From assembly GCA_016789005.1 (NCBI GenBank), contig JAEURA010000095.1, positions 1-64,000 on the forward strand: a stretch of 64,000 nt of DNA, read 5' to 3'. Below are positions 42,794 through 51,606 of the stretch, piece after piece. The notes under the pieces are model-generated. The model was not told the DNA's origin, made no database searches, and saw only the letters and a program-made list of their open reading frames with translations. The stretch comes from Anaerolineae bacterium. Its GTDB lineage: Bacteria > Chloroflexota > Anaerolineae > Aggregatilineales > Phototrophicaceae. The number at the start of each line of letters is the position of its first letter. Position 1 is the first letter of the stretch. A program made the translations under genes and the position numbers.

Positions 42794-44380
42794 CTAGCTG
42801 TTCACCCCGATCAACGGCAGATAGAACTGATAGCCCATCACCGGGCTGTTCGCCTCCGGCGTCCATTCGACGCGGCTGGAGACGGCATGCTTCTGAAGCT
42901 GATCGTACAGGAAGAGCGACGGTGACAGATCGGCGATATACGCCTGAAGTTCGGCGTACTTGGCGAAACGCTCCCCGGCATCGGCGGTATTGAGGGCGTC
43001 CATGATGCGCGCGTCCAGATCAGGGTCCAACAGCCATTCGTTCTGCTGCCAGGTCGGGGCGGTGCTGCTGTGGTAGCGCTGCTGAAGCATGAGACCCGCC
43101 TCCGCCAGATCAGAGGCGACGTAGATGGTCACGATATGCGAGCTGGTCTCCTGACGGCTGGTGTTTTCGACCACGCTCAGCCAGGGATTGGAGATGACAT
43201 TGACCGGCAGCCCGATGTCCGCCATATTCGCCTGGAAGAGCAGCGCGAAACGCTCTTCAGCCGGCACTTCGGCGATCCACACCACGTCGATCGGGTAGCT
43301 GGCGATGTCCGCGCCGTACTGGCACTGCGCCAGTTCCTCGCGCGCCTTGTCCAGGTCACGGGTGTATACGGTGACATCCGGGTTGTGGCCGCCGACAGTG
43401 CTGGGGACCGGTCCGACCATCTGCTGCGTGCCGGGCCACTCCAGGGCGAGCGCCTGCTGATAGTTGAAAGCATAGGCGACCGCGCGGCGGCAGTGCACGT
43501 CATCCAGCGGAGCCAGACGGTTGTTCATCATGTAGTAGAACGAGGTCATCGTCGGGAAGGTCTTGATGTCCACGCCATCCAAACCGTCGAGCGCCGTCAG
43601 CGCTTCGTTGGTCTGCCACTGATCGGTAATCTCCAGCTCGCCGTCTGCCATGAGCGAGCGCACGGTCGCCGTCTCGGTCGTGCCGATGAAGCGCACGCGG
43701 TCCGCCGCGTTGGGCACGAACGAGGCGGCGTTCCACCAACCGTCATACTTCGCCATCTGGAGGTATTCCGCCAGCGGGAACTCCTCAACCATGTAGGGAC
43801 CGGAACCGGCGTCGTGGGTCAGCAGCCATTCCTTGCCATAATCGCCGTTTTCGCCGTACAGCCCATCCGCCAGAGCGTTGGCGCGCACCAGGTCCTCATT
43901 GACGACGTACAGGCGCACCAGGCTGGGCAGGAACAAGCCGCTGGGCTGTTCCAGCGTGAAGCTGACGGTGGTGTCGTCGGAGGCGGCGACGGTCGCGGCG
44001 GGCAGCAGATAGGCATACCCTTCGCCAATTTCCTTCAGGCGGGTGAAGCTGTACGCCACGTCGCTCGCTAGCAGTTCGCTGCCGTCATGGAACATGACGC
44101 CCTGGCGCAGGGTGAAGGTATAAGTCAGTCCGTCGTCGGAGATCGTCCAGGATTCGGCGAGCCAGGGGCTGACCGTGCCGTCGCCCATCGGAAAGACCAG
44201 CGTGTCGTAGAGGTTCGCCAGCGAGGTCGAGCTGGCGAAGTCACTGCCCACCGCCGGATCGATGTAATTGGGCCACGAGAAGGTGATGCGCAGCGAGCGC
44301 GCCTCATCCTGCGCCGAAACCGCGCTGCCGATCAGCAGCGCCGCCATAAACACCAGCAGAATACGGGATAGTGCTTTCAT
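42794..44380 (-). CDS. dppA: Peptide-type ABC importer substrate-binding protein (SBP_bac_5)
   Basis: A 528-aa binding protein with signal peptide MKALSRILLVFMAALLIGSA ending VSAQD and no lipobox Cys. SLRITFSWPNYIDPAVGSDF, the LAESWTISDDGLTYTFTLRQ segment and GVMFHDGSELLASDVAYSF are the hallmarks of cluster-C (peptide/nickel/opine) binding proteins. CAGGAGGACAG precedes the ATG. The ligand could be a dipeptide, a pyroglutamyl compound or another nitrogen metabolite, given the hydantoinase genes in the operon. Confidence 0.93.
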   Translation of the reverse strand: MKALSRILLVFMAALLIGSAVSAQDEARSLRITFSWPNYIDPAVGSDFASSTSLANLYDTLVFPMGDGTVSPWLAESWTISDDGLTYTFTLRQGVMFHDGSELLASDVAYSFTRLKEIGEGYAYLLPAATVAASDDTTVSFTLEQPSGLFLPSLVRLYVVNEDLVRANALADGLYGENGDYGKEWLLTHDAGSGPYMVEEFPLAEYLQMAKYDGWWNAASFVPNAADRVRFIGTTETATVRSLMADGELEITDQWQTNEALTALDGLDGVDIKTFPTMTSFYYMMNNRLAPLDDVHCRRAVAYAFNYQQALALEWPGTQQMVGPVPSTVGGHNPDVTVYTRDLDKAREELAQCQYGADIASYPIDVVWIAEVPAEERFALLFQANMADIGLPVNVISNPWLSVVENTSRQETSSHIVTIYVASDLAEAGLMLQQRYHSSTAPTWQQNEWLLDPDLDARIMDALNTADAGERFAKYAELQAYIADLSPSLFLYDQLQKHAVSSRVEWTPEANSPVMGYQFYLPLIGVNS

Positions 44381-44487
44381 TGCTTCTGTCCTCCTGACTG
44401 CAAGAGCGTGGTTCTGGCAAAAGCGAAAAGCAGTTCGACTTCTCTGGCTGTGCGCGCCGCTCTCTCCTTTCCTCCTTCAGCGGATGA

Positions 44488-45186
44488 CTAGCCTCTTGCT
44501 GAGCGTTCCGGCGCGGACTGCATCAAGGCATTCAGCAGTCCTTTCGCCGTCGCATCCAACCCGGTGCGCATGACGGCTTCGGCGGCGTCCTCATCACCAG
44601 ACGATATCGTGTCGATCATTCTGGCGTGTTCCTCGATGGTGTTGGCGGCGAGGTGGGAGATGTAGAAATACAGCCGGCGATATTGGCGCGAAAGATCGAG
44701 ATGATTGATGATCATTTCGTACAGGCGCGGCTGCCGCGTCGTCTGGTACATCTGCGCGTAGAAACGACGGTTGACCTCCAGCAGCCCTTCAGGTTCTCCG
44801 TCGTCGTAAGCGCGAACCATCTCGGCATGGATGTCCCAGAGCGCAGCGATTTCCGCCGGTGTGATGTTGCGCGCCACCAGCCGCGCCGCGTAGCTTTCCA
44901 GGGCGATGCGGATGTGATAGATGCCCTCAAGCTCCGCCGGCTCCAGGGAAGCAACCGACGCCCCGCGATAGGGCGATATCGTCACCAATCCTTCCTTCGC
45001 CAGCTGATGCAGCGCCTCGCGAATCGGCGTTCGGCTCACGCCGAGATGTTCAGCGAGATCGTTCTGCACCAGGCGGTCACCGGGTTTGTACTGGCGGCTG
45101 AGGATCAGCTGTCGCAGCTGCGCCACGACGGTCGCCTGTACGGTATCATGAGCCAGCGTAAGCTCGGCTAACGGGTTATGGACCAA
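44488..45186 (-). CDS. GntR-family regulator with FCD ligand domain
   Basis: A winged-helix N-terminus (LRQLILSRQYKPGDRLVQND, then EHLGVSRTPIREALHQL) is followed by an all-helical FCD domain (LEGIYHIRIALESYAARLVA) with conserved metal-binding Asp/His positions. I choose TTG 45186 (232 aa) with AAGG upstream. A longer frame to TTG 45261 would start inside the operator at the transcription start. Its promoter contains a perfect palindrome directly after the -10, also found before the second importer, so it is probably autoregulated. It heads the dpp-hyu-ldh genes on the same strand. Confidence 0.88.
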   Translation of the reverse strand: MVHNPLAELTLAHDTVQATVVAQLRQLILSRQYKPGDRLVQNDLAEHLGVSRTPIREALHQLAKEGLVTISPYRGASVASLEPAELEGIYHIRIALESYAARLVARNITPAEIAALWDIHAEMVRAYDDGEPEGLLEVNRRFYAQMYQTTRQPRLYEMIINHLDLSRQYRRLYFYISHLAANTIEEHARMIDTISSGDEDAAEAVMRTGLDATAKGLLNALMQSAPERSARG

Positions 45187-45251
45187 GTTTGAGGACCTTG
45201 CCGATGGTGTTGCGTTTGCGAAAAAAGGATGACCACAGCCGAAAGTGTATA

Positions 45252-45266
45252 CTGGATACAATCCAG
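45252..45266. promoter_or_regulatory. Probable GntR/FCD operator (CTGGAT-ACA-ATCCAG)
   Basis: A 15-bp palindrome with perfect 6-bp arms and a 3-base centre, adjacent to the -10 of the gntR promoter, covering the expected transcription start. The inner 13 bp recur exactly at 52613-52625. Its form resembles FCD-type GntR sites (TTGTATCC on the other strand). Confidence 0.7.
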
Positions 45267-45295
45267 AGGTAACACGCGGCAGTGCGGTTTGTCAA
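45267..45295 (-). promoter_or_regulatory. Promoter of the gntR-dpp-hyu-ldh operon
   Basis: Minus strand: TTGACA (45295-45290), 17-bp spacer, weak -10 TTACCT (45272-45267). The operator follows directly. Confidence 0.6.
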
Positions 45296-45322
45296 CTTTG
45301 TTCCCAGCGTCACAAACCCCGG

Positions 45323-46372
45323 TCATTGTTCTGCGCCCCACACCTGCCGGAACACGCGCAGCCAGTTTTCCCCCAGAACCGCCGCGATGTCAGAGTCACT
45401 GTAGCCCTTCTCGATCAGGAGCGCCGTGAAGCGGGGCAGTTCTTCGACGTTCTGGCAGTTTGGTATCCAGTTATCGAGCATCGCCGGGCTGAACGGTCCG
45501 TGCACGAAAGCGGCTTTCGCGAGGTCGCGTATCGGTTTTTCCAGAAAGTCCGCGCCGATGCCCACATGATTCAGACCGACCGTGTCGGCGATATGTTCCA
45601 GGTGGCGCAGCAGGTTCTCCAGCGTCGGTGTCTCAGCATGGACGTATCTTCCGTAGAAGTTCAGACCGACCACTCCGCCGGTTTCGGCGATGGCGCGCAG
45701 CTGCGCGTCGGTCAGGTTGCGGGGATGCTCGCAGACCGAACGGGCGTTGCTGTGCGAGGCGATGATCGGCGCGCGCGCCATCCGGATCACATCCCAGAAG
45801 CTCGATTCAGCCAGGTGGCTGACATCGCACAGGATGTGATGCGCGAACATCTCCAGCAGCGCCTGGCGTCCGGCATCGGTCAGCCCGCCGGGATTCCCGA
45901 CTCCCGTGCCATCGGCAAATTCGTTGCGCCGCTCCCAGGTGAAGGCGACAATGCGCACGCCGAGGCGGTACAGCAGGCGCAGTAACGCCGGGTCCCCGCC
46001 CAAGCCATCGCAGCCTTCGAGCGCCAGCACCCCGGCGATTCGCCCTGAAGCCAGCACGGCGTCGATCTCCGCTGCGCTGGTCGCCAGTGCCATGCGGCTG
46101 CCATCGCCGTCCAGATCGCCGAGGACGGCTTCGGCAGCGCGCAGAATTTCGCGCAGCCCCAGCCCAGGCAGGAAGATGTCCTCGATGAATATGGGCAGGA
46201 CCTGCACATCCACCCCGGTTTCGTCCATCCGCGCCGCCCACTCGCCGGAAAGCAGTCCGGTCTTTCCCGCAAGCCGCCGGTGAGCGACATCCATCGCGAT
46301 GTCGTGGTGGCAATCCACGACGCGCAGTCGTTTGTGCAGGTCAAGCGCTTTCTGTAAGCTAGAGTCGTCCAT
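45323..46372 (-). CDS. Membrane dipeptidase-like enzyme (peptidase M19)
   Basis: Zinc dipeptidase of 349 aa. VVDCHHDIAMDV supplies the His-X-Asp ligand pair, ALEGCDGL the bridging Glu, CDVSHLAESSFWDV and IASHSNARSVCEHPRNL the two later His, and GIGADF the catalytic Asp. All ligands of the family are kept. M19 enzymes cleave dipeptides, often with a D-residue at the C-terminus. I use ATG 46372, one codon after a first ATG (46375), for better spacing from AGGTGAG. It is divergent from the FAD oxidase, with 53 bp between them. Confidence 0.92.
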   Translation of the reverse strand: MDDSSLQKALDLHKRLRVVDCHHDIAMDVAHRRLAGKTGLLSGEWAARMDETGVDVQVLPIFIEDIFLPGLGLREILRAAEAVLGDLDGDGSRMALATSAAEIDAVLASGRIAGVLALEGCDGLGGDPALLRLLYRLGVRIVAFTWERRNEFADGTGVGNPGGLTDAGRQALLEMFAHHILCDVSHLAESSFWDVIRMARAPIIASHSNARSVCEHPRNLTDAQLRAIAETGGVVGLNFYGRYVHAETPTLENLLRHLEHIADTVGLNHVGIGADFLEKPIRDLAKAAFVHGPFSPAMLDNWIPNCQNVEELPRFTALLIEKGYSDSDIAAVLGENWLRVFRQVWGAEQ

Positions 46373-46425
46373 CATCTCACCTGTGTGTGTCTGCCGGAAA
46401 AGCCGGTCCAACGAGGAGCCGCCTC

Positions 46426-47544
46426 ATGAAAAGCACTGCCGATGTCGTCGTGATTGGCGCAGGCGTCCAGGGGTTGAGCGCCGCCTATCATCTGGGGGCG
46501 CTGGGCGTGGGCGATGTCGTGGTCGTAGAGCAGGCGTTCATCGGCGCAGGATCTTCTGGGCGTTCGGCATCGATGCTCATGCTTCAGGTCTGGACGGAGT
46601 GGCAGGTGCGCTTCTCGCAGGTTTGTTTCGAGCGCTACATGCGTTTCCAGGAAGAGCTGGGGGTCAGCCCGGAATATCGCCAGATCGGCACATTGTCGCT
46701 GGCGACACAGCAGTCCGCCCCTCAGGAGCTGGCGCTGGCGGAGATGCGCAGGCGGCTGGGCGTGCCCTGCGAGTTCTGGCAGCCCGACGACCTCCGGCGG
46801 CGCTTCCCGGCGCTGCGCACCGACGATCTGGCGTTCGGCGTGTTCGGCGCGGAGGATGGGGTCATCGAGGCGCAGTCGATCATGATGGGCTACCAGGCGG
46901 GCGCGCGGCGGTTCGGTGTGGAGATCGTCCAGGGCGCGCGGGCGACGGGAATCCGCCGCGACGGCGAACATATCGCCGCCGTCGAGACCACCGAGGGCGA
47001 AATTCAGACGCACTGGGTGGTCAACGCCGCCGGGGCGGACGCCGCCCGCGTGGGGCGCTGGGTCGGCGTCGATATCCCCATCGACAACCGGGTCCGCAAC
47101 GTCTTCGTGACCGACGCCTTCCCGGCCGTTCCCGACGAGGAATGTCCCTTCGTCTGGGACGCGGCGGCAGAGTGGTACTTCCGCAAGGAACGCCCTGGCA
47201 TCCTGATCGGCATCGGCAAGCGCGCTCTGCCGGAAGCAGCCCAGGGGGTGGACTGGGCATATCTTGACGAGGTATTCGACAAGGTCGTCCACCGTCTGCC
47301 CGCCGCGGCAGAGGTCGGCATTGCGCATGGATGGAGCGGTATACGGTCGCTGTCGCCCGATCATCGTCCTATCCTGGGTCCAGTAGCCGGCGTCCCCGGC
47401 TTCATCAACTCCTGCGGCTGGGGCGGCGAAGGGATCATGCATGCGCCGATCGGCGGGCAGCTCGTCGCCGAAACAATCGCGTACGGCGCTGCCCGCACCT
47501 TTCCGCCAGAGCCGTTCCTGTTGGAGCGGTTCGCCGGTCGCTGA
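46426..47544 (+). CDS. FAD-dependent amine/amino-acid oxidase (DAO family)
   Basis: VVVIGAGVQGLSAAYHLG (residues 6-23) is the FAD-binding GXGXXG motif, RSASMLMLQVWTE follows the second half, and GWSGIRSLSPDHRPILGPV plus SCGWGGEGIMHAPIGGQLVA complete the C-terminal signature of the sarcosine/glycine/D-amino-acid oxidase family. Length 372 aa is right. The frame is open from 46387, but ATG 46426 follows GAGGAG. It is the only plus-strand gene in this region. The likely substrate is a secondary amine or D-amino acid. Confidence 0.9.
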   Translation: MKSTADVVVIGAGVQGLSAAYHLGALGVGDVVVVEQAFIGAGSSGRSASMLMLQVWTEWQVRFSQVCFERYMRFQEELGVSPEYRQIGTLSLATQQSAPQELALAEMRRRLGVPCEFWQPDDLRRRFPALRTDDLAFGVFGAEDGVIEAQSIMMGYQAGARRFGVEIVQGARATGIRRDGEHIAAVETTEGEIQTHWVVNAAGADAARVGRWVGVDIPIDNRVRNVFVTDAFPAVPDEECPFVWDAAAEWYFRKERPGILIGIGKRALPEAAQGVDWAYLDEVFDKVVHRLPAAAEVGIAHGWSGIRSLSPDHRPILGPVAGVPGFINSCGWGGEGIMHAPIGGQLVAETIAYGAARTFPPEPFLLERFAGR

Positions 47545-47550
47545 GCGCCG

Positions 47551-48660
47551 CTAACCGATGACCAGCAGATCGCGGCTGAAAGTCGATAGCGACTCGCAGC
47601 CATCTTCAGTCACCACCACGTTATCTTCAATGCGAATGCCCACCGAACCGGCGCGGTAAAGCCCCGGCTCGATGGTGAAGACCATGCCCGGTTCCAGCAG
47701 GGTGGCGCTGTCCGGGGAAATGTACGGCGCTTCGTGAATGTCCAGCCCCAAGCCGTGCCCGGTGCGATGGGCGATCAGATCGGAATAGCCGGCGTCGCGC
47801 AGAACCTGCGCGGTCTGCGCATCGACATCTCTGCCGGCGATCCCTGGTCGGGCTGTCTTGCGCCCGCGTTCGTTCGCCGCCAGCACCGCCGCGTAGATCG
47901 CCCGGTGTTCGTCAGAGGGCGCGCCGACAAAGACGGTGCGGGTGATGTCGGCATGATAGCCGCCAACCGTGCAGCCGAAGTCGAACAGCAGCGGGTCACC
48001 TTCGCGAATGGCGTAATCGTTTCGGACTTTGCCATGCGGGCGAGAGGAATTGTCGCCCGCCAGGACGATCGGCTCGAAAGAAAGCCCCTCGCCGCCCAGT
48101 TCCTGCATAGTTCCCACCAGCAGATTGAGGACCTGTCGCTCGGTCATCCCGACCTTGACCTGTTCCAGGGTACGCGCCAGCGCCGTCTCAGAGATCTGGA
48201 TGGCGCGGCGCAGCGAAGCGATCTCCTGAGCATCTTTGCGGAGGCGAATCGACGACAGCGCGTGATGCCCGTCGATCACCTGGACATCAGAGGCGGCGCG
48301 GCGGATGGCTTCCACCTCAAAGAAGCGCATGAGCTGTCCCTCGACGGCGACCGTCTTGCCATCCAGATGCAAATACTGCGCAGCGGCGCTGAACGCCCCG
48401 GCGTAGCCCTGCCCATCCACCCAGGGGAACAGCTCGGTGTCGAAGCCGTGACTGGTGAAAAGCTCCGTCTCCAGGTGCGGGATGACCAGCGCCGGACGTC
48501 CCTGCTTCGGGACGAACAGGACCAGCGGGCGTTCCATCAGAAAGTGGATCGAATCGGTCAGATAGCGGAAGTTGGATCCTGGAACAAGCGCGGCGACTTC
48601 GTAATTTTCGGCATTCAGAACGGCGCGCAGACGATCAAGGCGCTGTGAATTTGCCATCAT
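47551..48660 (-). CDS. M24 family metallopeptidase (Xaa-Pro aminopeptidase/dipeptidase-like)
   Basis: A creatinase-like N-terminal domain (residues 1-130) precedes the pita-bread domain. Metal ligands are visible: two Asp in LLFDFGCTVGGYHADITRT, His in HRTGHGLGLDIHEAP, Glu in FTIEPGLY and Glu in GIRIEDNVVV. With all five ligands it is a peptidase rather than a creatinase, which lacks them. Xaa-Pro activity is likely. It starts 11 bp after the EthD-like gene and converges on the FAD oxidase. Confidence 0.92.
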   Translation of the reverse strand: MMANSQRLDRLRAVLNAENYEVAALVPGSNFRYLTDSIHFLMERPLVLFVPKQGRPALVIPHLETELFTSHGFDTELFPWVDGQGYAGAFSAAAQYLHLDGKTVAVEGQLMRFFEVEAIRRAASDVQVIDGHHALSSIRLRKDAQEIASLRRAIQISETALARTLEQVKVGMTERQVLNLLVGTMQELGGEGLSFEPIVLAGDNSSRPHGKVRNDYAIREGDPLLFDFGCTVGGYHADITRTVFVGAPSDEHRAIYAAVLAANERGRKTARPGIAGRDVDAQTAQVLRDAGYSDLIAHRTGHGLGLDIHEAPYISPDSATLLEPGMVFTIEPGLYRAGSVGIRIEDNVVVTEDGCESLSTFSRDLLVIG

Positions 48661-48671
48661 ATTCCCCTCCC

Positions 48672-48998
48672 CTAGTCGTTCCTGGTCTCGGTCAATATCT
48701 CGCTGATCAGAAAGAGCGGATCGGCAATCTTTGTGAGGTTTTCTGTCAGGTCTGCCTGAACCTGGGGGTCATAGAACCCCTTCTCAAAACTCTCGCGGTC
48801 GGGCCAGTCCGCCGTCGTCATGAAGCGATATGGCAGCGGCAGATCAGCAGGAAAACGCCGTTCAAGGCGGGCGAAGTCGGTCCGTATCACCCCCTCTATG
48901 CCGGCATTGGCGGCTTGGTGATCGGTCAGACGCCATCGCAGAAAGGCATCCTCGTCGCTGCCCGGCGGAAGGTTGTAAAGTACTGTCAAGCGAATCAT
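48672..48998 (-). CDS. EthD-domain protein
   Basis: A 108-aa alpha-beta barrel protein. VLYNLPPGSDEDAFLRWR, then HQAANAGIEGVIRTDFAR and PYRFMTTADWPDRESFEKG match the EthD pattern, a dimeric ferredoxin-like fold of poorly known function found with oxidative catabolic genes. It lies between the ribose-type importer and the M24 peptidase on the same strand. The gap to the importer is 79 bp with no obvious promoter or terminator. Confidence 0.8.
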   Translation of the reverse strand: MIRLTVLYNLPPGSDEDAFLRWRLTDHQAANAGIEGVIRTDFARLERRFPADLPLPYRFMTTADWPDRESFEKGFYDPQVQADLTENLTKIADPLFLISEILTETRND

Positions 48999-49077
48999 GA
49001 ATGCTGTCCTTGAGCTTTGATGTCACTATGTCCTGGGTCACGGGTGATGCGCGCTTGCATCGTGTCTCCTGGCGTCC

Positions 49078-50073
49078 TTACCTGCGGCGGTGGCGCAAGG
49101 CGTCCAGGGCGACCGCAAAGAGGATGATCAGCCCCTGGAAGACATCCTGATAAAACGTATCGACATTGGCGAGGTTGAAGCCATTTTCGATCAATCGCAG
49201 CAGCAGCACACCCAGCACCGTCCGCCAGACTGCCCCTTCGCCGCCCATGATGCTTGTGCCGCCGATGACCACCGCCGCGATGGCGATCAGCTCCAGCCCC
49301 TGACCAGCATCGTTTTGCGCCTTCTGAAACTTCGACGCCGAGATCACGCCGGAAAGACCGGCGGCAAATCCGCTGATTCCGAAGGCAATGGTACGCACCA
49401 GATTGACGTTAATGCCCGCCAGACGAGCGGCTTCGGGGTTATCGCCAGAGGCAAAGATGTAGCGCCCCAGACGGGTGCGGGTGAGCAGCAGAGTCATCAG
49501 CAGCGCGAAACCAAGCCAGAGGAAGATGGTGTTGCGAAAGTCGCCGATGCTGCCGCGCGCCAACGCCTGGAAAGCGTCATCCGGCACGCGCACCTGCTCC
49601 GCCTGCGTGATGATCAGCGCCAGTCCGCGAATGACGATCCCCGATGCCAGCGTGGCGACGAAGGTGTTGATTTGCAGGAAGGTGACCAGCACGCCGTTCA
49701 GCAAACCGAGCAAAGCGCCGGTCGCGATCCCGGCGATCCAGCCGAGATAAGGAGCCGCTCCGGCGAAGGCTTCGACCTGCCCCAGATCGCGCGCCACGAA
49801 CGCCGCCACGACGCCGGACATGGCGAAGATCGCTCCCATCGACAGGTCGAAACCGCCGGCGATGATCACTACCGTCACCGCCACCGCCATCAGCCCGATC
49901 TGATGCGCCTGATCCAGGATATTCAGCTGATTGCGCGGGGTGAGAAATGCCTCGGTCTGAAAGGACAGCAGCATGAACAGCGCCGCGAAACCGATCACGA
50001 TGCCATAGTCGAGCAGGAGCGCGCTGAGGCTGCGCGGTTCCGTGCGCTTACCACGATTCAGCAGGCTCATCAT
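49078..50073 (-). CDS. Ribose-type (CUT2) ABC importer permease
   Basis: Permease of 331 aa with eight or more helices. GGFDLSMGAIFAMSGVVAAF (early) and GFAAGLSGVISASKFQKAQ are signatures of RbsC/BPD_transp_2 proteins, and GTSIMGGEGAVWRTVLGVLL is the conserved late motif. Its start overlaps the ATPase stop by 4 bp. CUT2 systems carry pentoses, inositol, autoinducer-2 or purine nucleosides. Confidence 0.92.
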   Translation of the reverse strand: MMSLLNRGKRTEPRSLSALLLDYGIVIGFAALFMLLSFQTEAFLTPRNQLNILDQAHQIGLMAVAVTVVIIAGGFDLSMGAIFAMSGVVAAFVARDLGQVEAFAGAAPYLGWIAGIATGALLGLLNGVLVTFLQINTFVATLASGIVIRGLALIITQAEQVRVPDDAFQALARGSIGDFRNTIFLWLGFALLMTLLLTRTRLGRYIFASGDNPEAARLAGINVNLVRTIAFGISGFAAGLSGVISASKFQKAQNDAGQGLELIAIAAVVIGGTSIMGGEGAVWRTVLGVLLLRLIENGFNLANVDTFYQDVFQGLIILFAVALDALRHRRR

Positions 50074-51599
50074 TCTTCCTTTTGCGGTGCAGTGGGCGAT
50101 TCCGCGCCGAACGCTGCACGGATGATCGCACCCTGATCGAGCACGCCGTCGACAGAGGGTACTTCGGCGACGATCCGCCCCAGCCGCATGACCAGGACGC
50201 GGTGCGCCAGCCCAAGGATTTCCTCGATCTCCGACGAGATCAGCAGAATCGCCATGCCCTGCTGCGCCAGATCGGCAATGAGCTGATAGATCGCCTGTTT
50301 TGCGCCGACATCGATGCCGCGCGTGGGTTCATCGATGATGAAAACGGTCGGACGGCGCAGCAGCCACTTGCTGAACAGCACCTTCTGCTGATTGCCGCCG
50401 GAAAACCGGCTGACGCGCTGGTTCGGGGCGTGTGGCTGCACATTCAGCGCCTTCAGGATTTCAACCACCTCGCGCGATTCGCGTCGGCTGTGCAGCCACC
50501 CGCCTAGGTTCGACAGTCCGCTTAAATGCGGCAGCGTCACGTTCTGGCGCGCGGTCTGCTTGAGGAGCAGCCCCTGTTCCTTGCGGCTTTCCGGCAGCAG
50601 ATAGATTCCCGCCTTGATGGCGTCCGACGGCGAGCGAATCTGCACGGTCTGCCCGTTGATCGCGATGCGCCCTCCGGTGATCGGCTCCGCGCCGAAGAGG
50701 GTGCGCGCCAGACGCGACCGCCCGCTCCCCACCAACCCCGCCATGCCGACAATCTCGCCGGCGCGGATGTCCAGATCCACCGGCGAGAGGAAGGCGCTGG
50801 TCAGCCCGCTGACGCGGTAGACCAGCGGAGCGTCAGGCGGCGGTGGCGACTTGGACGGGTACATCGTGGCGATGCTCTTGCCAAGCATTGCCGTGACCAG
50901 GCTGTCGGGCGTCTCGTCGGCAGCGCGCGCCGTGCGCACAGTGCGCCCGTTGCGCATGACCGTCACGCTATCCGCCAGGTCTAGGACTTCCTGCAAAAAA
51001 TGTGAGATGTAGATGATCGTGCGCCCCATCGCCTTGAGCTGGCGCACCATCTGCAAAAAGATCACGGTCTCGTTGTCGGGCAGCATGGCGGTCGGCTCGT
51101 CCATCACGACCAGCTCGGCATTGCGCGCAAGCGCCTGCATGACCTCGACTTTTTTCTGATCGGCGGCGCGCAGATCGCGCACACGGGCATCGGGGTCCAG
51201 CGAAAAACCGGTCAGTGCTTGCAGTTCTTCGAAGCGCTGAAGCATCGCCCGCCGGTACAAGACCCCCGCCCGGACGATCTCCTGTCCCAGCAGCACATTT
51301 TCCAGCACCGTCTGGCGCGTGAGCAGCGAGATCTCCTGCGAAATGGTGGTAATCCCGTCCTGCAGCGCGGCGTGCGGATTGGCATACGAGACGGCGCGTC
51401 CTTTGACCAGGAGCGTACCAGAGTCCGAGCGCACGATCCCGCTGATGACCTTACCAAGCGTCGATTTGCCCGCGCCATTTTCGCCAACCAGGGCGTGAAT
51501 CTCGCCCTGGTTGACGATGACACTCACGTCGTCGAGCGCCTGCACCGCCTGAAAACGCTTGGAAAGTCCTCGCGCTTCGATAAACGGCTGGGCAGTCAC
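50070..51599 (-). CDS. Ribose-type (CUT2) ABC importer ATPase with two nucleotide-binding domains
   Basis: Two tandem ATPase domains in 509 aa. The first has Walker A GENGAGKSTLGK and a degenerate signature (LRAADQKKVEVMQAL), the second has GLVGSGRSRLAR in place of Walker A and a normal signature FSGGNQQKVLFSKWL with DEPTRGIDVG. This asymmetry is the norm for RbsA/MglA-type ATPases. GTG 51599 is chosen because the protein then starts at the domain; the frame opens to 51686, inside the binding-protein gene. Confidence 0.93.
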   Translation of the reverse strand: MTAQPFIEARGLSKRFQAVQALDDVSVIVNQGEIHALVGENGAGKSTLGKVISGIVRSDSGTLLVKGRAVSYANPHAALQDGITTISQEISLLTRQTVLENVLLGQEIVRAGVLYRRAMLQRFEELQALTGFSLDPDARVRDLRAADQKKVEVMQALARNAELVVMDEPTAMLPDNETVIFLQMVRQLKAMGRTIIYISHFLQEVLDLADSVTVMRNGRTVRTARAADETPDSLVTAMLGKSIATMYPSKSPPPPDAPLVYRVSGLTSAFLSPVDLDIRAGEIVGMAGLVGSGRSRLARTLFGAEPITGGRIAINGQTVQIRSPSDAIKAGIYLLPESRKEQGLLLKQTARQNVTLPHLSGLSNLGGWLHSRRESREVVEILKALNVQPHAPNQRVSRFSGGNQQKVLFSKWLLRRPTVFIIDEPTRGIDVGAKQAIYQLIADLAQQGMAILLISSEIEEILGLAHRVLVMRLGRIVAEVPSVDGVLDQGAIIRAAFGAESPTAPQKEE

Positions 51600-51606
51600 C
51601 GCGTCA

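Noticed and set aside
47551-48660. Creatinase function for the M24 gene, forming a creatine/sarcosine route with the FAD oxidase
   Set aside because: All five metal ligands are present, whereas creatinases lack them; a peptidase is the better call.
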